From assembly GCA_900321795.1 (NCBI GenBank), contig ONXO01000074.1:1-5794 (forward strand): a stretch of DNA of 5,794 bases. Direction: 5' to 3'. Origin of the DNA: an uncultured Eubacteriales bacterium. Lineage in GTDB: Bacteria > Bacillota_I > Bacilli_A > RF39 > UBA660. Positions 1-4,647 of this stretch are shown here, one piece after another (position 1 is the first letter of the stretch; every line of letters begins with the position of its first letter). The notes beneath the pieces are model-generated. The model searched no databases. It saw only the letters and a program-made list of their open reading frames with translations, and was not told the DNA's origin. The position numbers and the translations under genes are program-made.

Positions 1-405
1 ACTGCTACAGTAGCTGTTGGAGATAGAAAAGGTAAAGTAGGACTTGGAACTGGTAAAGCTAATGAAGTACCAGAAGCAATTTCAAAAGCATTAAAAGCTG
101 CTGAAAAAAACATAGTAACAGTTAACCTAGTTGAAGGAAGAACACTTTCTCACGAAGTAATTGGTACATGTGGAGCTGCTAAAGTTCTAATTAAACCAGC
201 TAAAGCCGGTAGTGGAATAATCGCTGGAGGACCAGTACGTAACGTACTAGAACTTGCTGGTGTTAAAGATATAGTATCTAAGTCACTAGGAAGCAATACA
301 CAAATAAATACTGCTAAAGCTGCTATGAATGCACTAAAAATGCAAAGAAGTGCTGAACATATAGCAGAGTTAAGAGGTAAAAAAGTAGAGGAGATATTAG
401 GATAA
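1..405 (+). CDS. rpsE: 30S ribosomal protein S5 (uS5), 3' part; 5' end outside window
   Basis: Frame 1 is open from the first base to TAA at 403-405 and gives 134 residues, the C-terminal four fifths of a protein usually about 165 long. Visible uS5 signatures are VGLGTGKANEVPEAI, HEVIGTCGAAKVL, GPVRNVLELAG and the end motif LRGKKVEEILG. The N-terminal strand of the double-stranded-RNA-binding domain lies upstream of the window. In the family, S5 sits near the mRNA entry side of the small subunit together with S4 and helps decoding accuracy and mRNA unwinding. The stop TAA shares its last base with the ATG of rplO, so the two genes overlap by one base. That leaves no room for rpmD, which follows rpsE in many bacteria. 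The last codons also carry the Shine-Dalgarno of rplO. Identity is certain; only the N-terminus is unseen. Confidence 0.98.
   Translation, partial: TATVAVGDRKGKVGLGTGKANEVPEAISKALKAAEKNIVTVNLVEGRTLSHEVIGTCGAAKVLIKPAKAGSGIIAGGPVRNVLELAGVKDIVSKSLGSNTQINTAKAAMNALKMQRSAEHIAELRGKKVEEILG
388..393 (+). promoter_or_regulatory. Shine-Dalgarno of rplO inside rpsE
   Basis: GAGGAG lies 11 bases before the rplO ATG at 405 and also encodes the Glu-Glu near the S5 C-terminus. AGGA at 399-402 is too close to the ATG to serve. The long spacing and the TAATG junction suggest that rplO is mostly translated by ribosomes finishing rpsE. Confidence 0.7.
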
Positions 406-848
406 TGAAATTAAATGAATTAACAGTTAGTCCTGGATCTACTCACAGAAGAAAAATAGTTGGTAGAGGTCCAGGAAGCGGAAACGGTAAAACTGCAGGA
501 CGTGGAGAAAAAGGACAAAAAGCTAGAAGCGGGGCAAGTATTAAGCCTTGGTTCGAAGGTGGACAAAATCCTTTATATAAAAGAATACCTTCAAGAGGAT
601 TTAATAATGCTAGATTTACTACTAGATACTCAGTAGTTAATGTAAAAGATTTAGACAGATTTGAAAATGGTGCTACAGTAACACCTGAAATGCTTAAAGA
701 AGCTGGATTAGTAAAGAAAGAATTAAACGGTATAAAGATTTTAGGAAGTGGTGAGCTTACTAAGAAATTAACTGTTAAAGCAAATCTTTTTACTAACAGT
801 GCTATTAATAAGATAGAAAAGAACGGTGGAAAAGCAGAGGTGATTTAA
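405..848 (+). CDS. rplO: 50S ribosomal protein L15 (uL15)
   Basis: This gene encodes a 147-residue protein, the usual length for bacterial uL15 (about 145-150). The flexible, basic, Gly-rich N-terminal extension is clear at residues 20-44 (GRGPGSGNGKTAGRG followed by KGQKARSG). The motif FEGGQNPLYKRIPSRGF follows at about 50-66, where the common form has Met in place of the Asn in GGQ-N-PL. The C-terminal globular domain carries VTPEMLKEAG, KILGSGEL and KKLTVKAN and ends in GGKAEVI. L15 is a late-assembling large-subunit protein that contacts 23S rRNA domains II and V in known ribosomes. The ATG overlaps the rpsE stop by one base, and the TAA is followed at once by the GTG of secY, so the gene is coupled on both sides. 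The last codons encode the secY ribosome-binding site. Confidence 0.98.
   Translation: MKLNELTVSPGSTHRRKIVGRGPGSGNGKTAGRGEKGQKARSGASIKPWFEGGQNPLYKRIPSRGFNNARFTTRYSVVNVKDLDRFENGATVTPEMLKEAGLVKKELNGIKILGSGELTKKLTVKANLFTNSAINKIEKNGGKAEVI
837..844 (+). promoter_or_regulatory. Shine-Dalgarno of secY inside rplO
   Basis: GAGGTGAT matches the anti-Shine-Dalgarno end of 16S rRNA over eight bases. It ends four bases before the GTG at 849. It lies in the last codons of rplO and supports GTG as the secY start, since the first in-frame ATG is at codon 41, beyond the first membrane segment. Confidence 0.85.
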
Positions 849-2108
849 GTGTTTAAAACATTTAAAGCTATTTTCAAAAAAACAAATAAAGATTTAAGAA
901 ATAGAGTATTTTATACAATAGGAGCTTTATTCATTTTTGCACTTGGAAATGCAATAACAGTTCCAGGTATGAAAGCTATAACAAGCGACTTAGGTTTCTT
1001 AGAGCTATTAAACGCAATGAGTGGTGGAGGACTAAAACAATTTAGTATATTTGCTCTAGGTGTAATGCCTTATATCACTGCTTCAATTATACTCCAAGTA
1101 CTTCAAATGGATTTAATGGGAATTAGTTACTTCCAAGATTTAAAGGAAATGGGAGAAGAAGGAAGAAGAAAAATAAACAAAATAAACAGATATTTAGGAA
1201 TAATCTTTGCATTAGTTGAAGGATATATTTACTCAATAATGTTTATAGGTAAGGCAGGTTCGCCTCTAGAATATGCTAAAATAAGTCTTATACTAACAGC
1301 TGGAACAGCATTCCTACTTTACTTAGGAGATCAAATAACTAATAAAGGTATAGGAAATGGAATCAGTTTAATAATCATGGCAGGTATTATTAACACTGTA
1401 CCTAAAATGATAATAGATGCATTCAATGCAACAGTATTATCTGCATCAAATACATTTGTAGGAATATTAATATTTGTAATATACTTACTAATATATATTG
1501 CTATAATAATTGGAATTATATACGTAGATGAAGCTGAAAGAAGAATACCAATTCAGTACTCAAATAGATCAGCTGGAACATATCAAAATGCAAACACTTC
1601 ATTTTTACCTTTAAAAATAAACTCAGCAAGTGTTATGCCAGTAATCTTTGCTTCAGCAATACTTGCAATACCTACAACTCTTACATATTTCATTAAGAAT
1701 GAAGGATTCAATCTATTTGTTACTAAGTATTTAACAACATCTACACCTATAGGTTTTGTAGTATATATACTTCTAATAATAGCATTTACTTACGGTTATA
1801 CTTTTGTAGCGGCAGTAAATCCAGAAGATATATCTAAAAATCTAAATAAGCAAAACGGTTACATTCCAGGAGTAAGACCTGGAAAAGAAACAACTAAGTA
1901 CATATCAAAGGTACTAGGAAGAATAACATTCATGGGAGCATTATTTATAGCAGTACTTGCAGCTCTTCCAATTGTATTCTCTTGGGTATCAAATATGCCT
2001 AGTAATGTAACACTAGGAGGAACAAGTATCCTAATCGTAGTTGGAGTACTTATTGAAACTTATAAACAACTTGAATCAAGCGTTGCTAGTCGTGCATACA
2101 GGAGGTAA
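849..2108 (+). CDS. secY: Preprotein translocase subunit SecY
   Basis: The 419-residue product is the pore-forming subunit of the SecYEG channel in the cytoplasmic membrane, which works with SecA and with the ribosome. Ten hydrophobic segments can be placed at roughly 20-38, 67-88, 114-134, 143-161, 170-186, 202-226, 258-280, 300-322, 361-380 and 390-403, the SecY pattern. Family motifs include TVPG after segment 1, LGVMPYITASIILQ (69-83), KGIGNGISLII (166-176), the cytosolic RRIPIQY (231-237), LPLKINSA (253-260), NPEDISKNL with GYIPGVRPGKET in the large cytosolic loop (324-348), and ETYKQLES near the end. The start is GTG directly after the rplO stop, backed by an eight-base Shine-Dalgarno. 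The length is slightly below the common 430 or so. The tail ends in Arg-Arg encoded AGG AGG, which doubles as the adk ribosome-binding site. Position between rplO and adk is the standard spc order. Confidence 0.98.
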   Translation: MFKTFKAIFKKTNKDLRNRVFYTIGALFIFALGNAITVPGMKAITSDLGFLELLNAMSGGGLKQFSIFALGVMPYITASIILQVLQMDLMGISYFQDLKEMGEEGRRKINKINRYLGIIFALVEGYIYSIMFIGKAGSPLEYAKISLILTAGTAFLLYLGDQITNKGIGNGISLIIMAGIINTVPKMIIDAFNATVLSASNTFVGILIFVIYLLIYIAIIIGIIYVDEAERRIPIQYSNRSAGTYQNANTSFLPLKINSASVMPVIFASAILAIPTTLTYFIKNEGFNLFVTKYLTTSTPIGFVVYILLIIAFTYGYTFVAAVNPEDISKNLNKQNGYIPGVRPGKETTKYISKVLGRITFMGALFIAVLAALPIVFSWVSNMPSNVTLGGTSILIVVGVLIETYKQLESSVASRAYRR

Positions 2109-2148
2109 ATGTGAACCTAATATGGATCGCACCTCCTGCCGCTGGCAA
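2083..2148 (+). promoter_or_regulatory. Candidate hairpin covering the adk Shine-Dalgarno and start
   Basis: CAGGAGGT at 2099-2106, which holds the adk Shine-Dalgarno, is the exact reverse complement of ACCTCCTG at 2131-2138 in the adk P-loop codons. The 24-base loop between them carries the GTG start. Outside it, TTGCTAGT (2083-2090) can pair with GCTGGCAA (2141-2148), giving six Watson-Crick and two G-U pairs. The two stems are separated by an asymmetric internal loop of 8 and 2 bases. The 5' arm is the end of secY, so a ribosome finishing secY would open the structure. I infer translational coupling of adk to secY. The pairing is read directly from the sequence, but whether it forms or regulates is untested. 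CCTCCT is also a natural way to encode the common Pro-Pro of the adk loop. Confidence 0.5.
2100..2105 (+). promoter_or_regulatory. Shine-Dalgarno of adk inside secY
   Basis: AGGAGG, five bases before the GTG at 2111, fixes the adk start. Bases 2100-2105 are also the last two Arg codons (AGG AGG) of secY plus the base before them, and the secY stop TAA follows directly. Confidence 0.88.
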
Positions 2149-2767
2149 AGGCACTTACTGCTCAATGTTTAAAGAAAAATATGGATTTAATCATATAAGT
2201 GCAGGAGATGTTTTAAGAGAAGAAGTATCAAAGGGTTCAAGCATCGGTCATGAAATAAGCGAGATAATTGCTCATGGTGAAATGATAGATGACCATTTAA
2301 TGAAAAGATTAATAAGGCAAAAGTTAACAAGTTTAGACCTAACTAAACCTTTTATGTTAGATGGATACCCTAGAAAATTAAATCAAGCACAGGACTACGA
2401 AGAAATACTTATGAACTTAGGATTAAATGTTGATAAAGTAGTATTTATTAACATTTCAAAAGAGACTGGACTTAAAAGAGTCTTAGGAAGATTAACTTGT
2501 CCAGTATGTAAAAAAGGCTATAATATTTTAACTGGTATGGCTCCCAAAATAGAAGGTGTTTGCGATAACTGCGGCAATACATTAGTAAATAGAAGTGATG
2601 ATACAGAAGAAACATATGGTGCTAGATACAATGTATTCTTAAATGAAACAAAGGCAGTTATTAACAAATATAAAACTGAAGGAAAACTGATTGAAGTTAA
2701 TGGAGAAGCTTCACCAGAAGAAGTATTTAAAGAGCTAGAAAAGCTCTTAGGAGTAAAAAATGGTTAG
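2111..2767 (+). CDS. adk: Adenylate kinase family protein with atypical P-loop
   Basis: The 218-residue product is a long-type, zinc-lid adenylate kinase, which interconverts ATP + AMP and 2 ADP in the cytoplasm. Numbering fits E. coli Adk without gaps through residue 92. Conserved parts are Lys13 and GKGT of the P-loop, Gly32-Asp33 and Arg36 of the AMP site, DGYPR with Arg88, Gln92, lid Arg123 and Arg127, Arg161 with Asp163/Asp164, and Arg172. The lid has two Cys pairs (C130/C133 and C151/C154), the structural zinc site typical of Bacillota. Oddities are Ala at 7 and 10 where the loop normally has Gly (APPAAGKGT), and Ala at 31 where adenylate kinases have Thr (SAGD, as in UMP-CMP kinases). 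GTG is the start: it has a good Shine-Dalgarno, and the next in-frame ATG (residue 19) would remove the P-loop. The gene follows secY by two bases and overlaps map by eight. Family is sure; normal activity and AMP specificity are less so. Confidence 0.93.
   Translation: MNLIWIAPPAAGKGTYCSMFKEKYGFNHISAGDVLREEVSKGSSIGHEISEIIAHGEMIDDHLMKRLIRQKLTSLDLTKPFMLDGYPRKLNQAQDYEEILMNLGLNVDKVVFINISKETGLKRVLGRLTCPVCKKGYNILTGMAPKIEGVCDNCGNTLVNRSDDTEETYGARYNVFLNETKAVINKYKTEGKLIEVNGEASPEEVFKELEKLLGVKNG
2749..2753 (+). promoter_or_regulatory. Shine-Dalgarno of map inside adk
   Basis: AGGAG lies six bases before the ATG at 2760, within the last codons of adk. It supports the start that overlaps the adk stop. 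Confidence 0.8.
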
Positions 2768-3506
2768 TACTAAAACCGAAGAAGAATTAGAGCTTATGGC
2801 TTATGCTGGTAAAGTTTTATATGACTTATTAAACTATATGGAAACTGTAATAAAACCAGGAATAAGCACAAAAGAACTTGATAGTATTGCAGAAAGATTC
2901 ATTAGAGATAGAGGTTGCTATCCTTCTTGCAAAGGTTATGAAGGTTTTCCTGCTAGTATATGCACTTCAATAAATGATGAGGTTGTGCATGGAATACCAA
3001 GCAAAAGAAAATTAAAAGAAGGAGATATAATAACTATCGATGTAGTAGCTACTTATAAAGGTTACATGGCAGACACAGCTAGAACCTATGAAGTTGGAAA
3101 AGTAACAAAAGAAGTAGCAGATTTACTAAAACACACAAAAGAGGCTTTATATAAAGGCTTAAGTGTAGTAAAATCAGGAGTGAAGTTAAACGAAGTGTCA
3201 AAAGCTATTGAAAGCGTCGCTAAAGAACATAACTTAGGAATAGTACATGAACTAACTGGGCATGGCATTGGGAAAGAGATGCACGAAGATCCATATGTTT
3301 ATAACTATTCAAATAATGAAAGTGAGTTAATACTTAAGACTGGCATGACATTAGCGATTGAACCGATGTTTACTTTAGGAAAAAGATATGTGTGGCTCTT
3401 AGAAGATGACTGGACAATTGTTACACAGGACGGTTCACCAGCAGCACACTTTGAACACACAATAGTAGTCACAAATAATGGCTACAGAATATTAACAGGA
3501 GAGTGA
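2760..3506 (+). CDS. map: Methionine aminopeptidase, type I
   Basis: This 248-residue cytosolic metallopeptidase removes the initiator Met from new proteins whose second residue is small. It has the compact length of the bacterial type I enzyme, without an N-terminal zinc-finger extension. All five metal ligands are present in the usual order: Asp94 (TIDV), Asp105 (MADTART), His168 (GHGIG), Glu201 (AIEPM) and Glu232 (HFEHT). The substrate-site His77 (VVHGIP) and His175 (EMHEDP) are also there, as is the GFPASICTSIN segment at 62-72. One small variation is Val96 after IDV, where Gly is common. The ATG overlaps the adk stop by eight bases in another frame, so translation of the two is probably coupled. 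The stop is TGA, useful evidence that TGA is not read as Trp here. Together with infA next door it serves translation start and early protein maturation. Confidence 0.97.
   Translation: MVSTKTEEELELMAYAGKVLYDLLNYMETVIKPGISTKELDSIAERFIRDRGCYPSCKGYEGFPASICTSINDEVVHGIPSKRKLKEGDIITIDVVATYKGYMADTARTYEVGKVTKEVADLLKHTKEALYKGLSVVKSGVKLNEVSKAIESVAKEHNLGIVHELTGHGIGKEMHEDPYVYNYSNNESELILKTGMTLAIEPMFTLGKRYVWLLEDDWTIVTQDGSPAAHFEHTIVVTNNGYRILTGE
3497..3501 (+). promoter_or_regulatory. Shine-Dalgarno of infA inside map
   Basis: AGGAG in the last codons of map lies nine bases before the infA ATG at 3511. Confidence 0.65.
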
Positions 3507-3510
3507 ATTA

Positions 3511-3726
3511 ATGGCAAAAGAAGGCTATATTGAAACTACAGGGTTAGTACTAGAAGTTATCCCAGGAGGAGACTTTAAAGTAAAATTGGAAAATGGACAT
3601 ATTGTAGAAGCTCGCGTTTCTGGAAAAATGCGTCAAAACCTAATTCGTATCTTTCCAGGTGATACAGTACTCTTAGAAATTCCAATTTGTGATTTAACAC
3701 GCGGGAGAATAATTTATAGAAAGTAA
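3511..3726 (+). CDS. infA: Translation initiation factor IF-1
   Basis: The 71-residue protein has the length of bacterial IF-1 (about 72) and is a single S1/OB-fold domain. It binds the A site of the 30S subunit and assists IF-2 and IF-3 during initiation. Seen in the sequence are MAKEGYIE at the start, FKVKLENGH (23-31), VSGKMRQNLIRI (37-48), PGD (50-52) and the closing LTRGRIIYRK. Deviations from the common form are PGGDF in place of the usual Pro-Asn turn and PICDL where many have SPYDL. Four of its six Arg codons are CGC or CGT, while AGA dominates in adk, map and secY. The gene follows the map TGA by four bases. Many Bacillota carry a KOW-domain gene between map and infA; none is present here. 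Confidence 0.96.
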   Translation: MAKEGYIETTGLVLEVIPGGDFKVKLENGHIVEARVSGKMRQNLIRIFPGDTVLLEIPICDLTRGRIIYRK

Positions 3727-3738
3727 TGGAGGATTAAA

Positions 3739-3852
3739 ATGAAAGTAAGACCATCAGTAAAACCTATATGTGATAAATGTAAGGTTATTAAAAGAAAAGG
3801 TAAAGTAATGGTAATTTGTGAAAATCCAAAACACAAACAAAGACAAGGTTAA
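3739..3852 (+). CDS. rpmJ: 50S ribosomal protein L36 (bL36), zinc-ribbon form
   Basis: This short open frame encodes 37 residues, exactly the standard length, beginning MKVRPSVKPICDKCK and ending KHKQRQG. The zinc ligands Cys11, Cys14, Cys27 and His32 are all present, so it is the zinc-binding (C+) form rather than a Cys-less paralogue. L36 is a small protein of the large subunit bound to 23S rRNA. The start is ATG with GGAGG (3728-3732) six bases upstream. A spurious ATG at 3725, overlapping the infA stop, is not in frame with it. The gene lies 12 bases after infA and 15 before rpsM, the standard order for the start of the alpha-operon block. Confidence 0.97.
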   Translation: MKVRPSVKPICDKCKVIKRKGKVMVICENPKHKQRQG

Positions 3853-3853
3853 T

Positions 3854-3859
3854 AGGAGG
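3854..3859 (+). promoter_or_regulatory. Shine-Dalgarno of rpsM
   Basis: AGGAGG starts two bases after the rpmJ stop and ends eight bases before the rpsM ATG at 3868. Confidence 0.85.
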
Positions 3860-3867
3860 AAAAATAA

Positions 3868-4233
3868 ATGGCACGTATTAAAAATATTGATTTACCAAAA
3901 GAAAAAAGAGTTGTTATTGGTTTAACTTATATCTATGGTATTGGACCATCAAGAGCAAAGAAAATTTGTGCTGATGCAAAAGTATCTGAAGATATCAGAG
4001 TTAAAGATTTAACAGAAGAACAAGTTAATGCACTTAGAAAAGCATGCGATGATTATGTTTTAGTTGGTGACTTAAAACGTGAAGTTGAAATGAACATTAA
4101 AACTAAAATGGAAATCAACTCTTATCAAGGAACTAGACATAAAAAAGGTTTACCAGTAAGAGGACAAAGAACAAGCAGAAACGCTAGAACACGTAAAGGT
4201 AAAGCTAAAACAATAGCTAATAAGAAGAAATAG
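3868..4233 (+). CDS. rpsM: 30S ribosomal protein S13 (uS13)
   Basis: The product is 121 residues, the usual length. The N-terminal helix-two-turn-helix region holds KRVVIGLTYIYGIG (13-26), characteristic of Bacillota S13. The middle has VGDLKREVEMNIK (66-78). The basic C-terminal tail carries YQGTRHKKGLPVRGQRT (86-102) and NARTRKGKAK, which reaches toward the tRNAs in known ribosomes. S13 sits in the head of the small subunit, forms bridges to the 50S and contacts P-site tRNA. Two Cys (34 and 60) are not part of a metal motif. The ATG has AGGAGG eight bases upstream. The TAG stop shares its AG with the Shine-Dalgarno of rpsK, and the gap to rpsK is 11 bases. Confidence 0.98.
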   Translation: MARIKNIDLPKEKRVVIGLTYIYGIGPSRAKKICADAKVSEDIRVKDLTEEQVNALRKACDDYVLVGDLKREVEMNIKTKMEINSYQGTRHKKGLPVRGQRTSRNARTRKGKAKTIANKKK

Positions 4234-4237
4234 GAGG
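4232..4237 (+). promoter_or_regulatory. Shine-Dalgarno of rpsK overlapping the rpsM stop
   Basis: AGGAGG begins inside the TAG stop of rpsM (4231-4233) and ends seven bases before the ATG at 4245. The shared bases favour coupled re-initiation. Confidence 0.85.
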
Positions 4238-4244
4238 GTAACTA

Positions 4245-4628
4245 ATGGCATACAATAGAAGAAAAAGAAAAGTAAAGAAGGATGTCACAGTAGGACAAGC
4301 TCACATTCATTCTACTTATAATAACACTATCGTAACTATAACTGATGAACAAGGTGGAGTAATTTCTTGGGCATCATCAGGAACAATTGGTTACAAAGGT
4401 AGTAAAAAGAAAACTCCATTTGCTGCTGGACAATCTGCAGAAGCTGCAGGTAAAGTAGCATACGATATGGGACTTAGAAAAGTTGCTGTATTTGTAAAAG
4501 GAATTGGTGGAGGAAGAGAAACTGCTATCAGAAGTCTAGGAACTGCTGGACTTGAAGTAACATCTATTACAGACGTTACACCAATACCACACAATGGTTG
4601 TAGACCACCTAAGAGAAGACGTGTTTAA
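4245..4628 (+). CDS. rpsK: 30S ribosomal protein S11 (uS11)
   Basis: The 127-residue product matches uS11 along its length. It has a basic N-terminus, AHIHSTYNNTIVTITD (19-34), ISWASSGTIGYKGSKKKTPFAA (40-61), GLEVTSITDVTPIPHNG (102-118) and the near-invariant tail CRPPKRRRV. S11 lies in the platform of the small subunit, next to the 3' end of 16S rRNA and the E site. The loop VKGIGGGRE (84-92) differs from the common VKGPGSGRE, and the helix FAAGQSAEAAGK has Gly where Gln or Ala is frequent. These look like lineage traits rather than damage. In many Clostridia and Proteobacteria rpsD follows; here rpoA follows after 19 bases, as in Bacilli. Confidence 0.98.
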   Translation: MAYNRRKRKVKKDVTVGQAHIHSTYNNTIVTITDEQGGVISWASSGTIGYKGSKKKTPFAAGQSAEAAGKVAYDMGLRKVAVFVKGIGGGRETAIRSLGTAGLEVTSITDVTPIPHNGCRPPKRRRV

Positions 4629-4631
4629 CTG

Positions 4632-4638
4632 AAAGGGG
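4632..4638 (+). promoter_or_regulatory. Weak Shine-Dalgarno of rpoA
   Basis: AAAGGGG lies nine bases before the ATG at 4648. It is a poorer match to the anti-Shine-Dalgarno than those of the neighbouring genes and lies in the longest gap of the window, 19 bases. RNA polymerase alpha may therefore be made at a lower rate per message than the ribosomal proteins (inference). Confidence 0.6.
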
Positions 4639-4647
4639 CAAAGAAAT

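Noticed and set aside
234..248. Inverted repeat AGTACGT-A-ACGTACT in rpsE, possible hairpin or operator
   Set aside because: It encodes the conserved GPVRNVL of S5, gives at most a six-pair stem with a three-base loop, has no U-tract, and is not near a gene start. Chance is enough.
849..2108. Possible use of TGA as Trp (Mollicutes code), given the Mycoplasma-like gene order
   Set aside because: All Trp in the window are TGG, no frame contains an internal TGA, and map ends at TGA at its normal length, directly before infA.
3086..3268. Open frame of 60 codons on the minus strand inside map
   Set aside because: It lies wholly antisense to a complete, conserved methionine aminopeptidase, resembles no known family, and is best seen as a shadow of map.
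3725..3727. ATG overlapping the infA stop (TAATG) as an alternative start for rpmJ
   Set aside because: It is out of frame with rpmJ. The ATG at 3739 has a good Shine-Dalgarno and gives the exact 37-residue L36.
4391..4594. Open frame of 67 codons on the minus strand inside rpsK
   Set aside because: Antisense to conserved S11. Its composition (Pro, Ala, Ser, Val) reflects the reverse of Gly- and Ala-rich S11 codons.
4629..4647. Promoter or terminator in the longest gap, before rpoA
   Set aside because: The 19 bases hold only a weak Shine-Dalgarno. There is no stem with a U-run and no room for a -35/-10 pair outside coding sequence.
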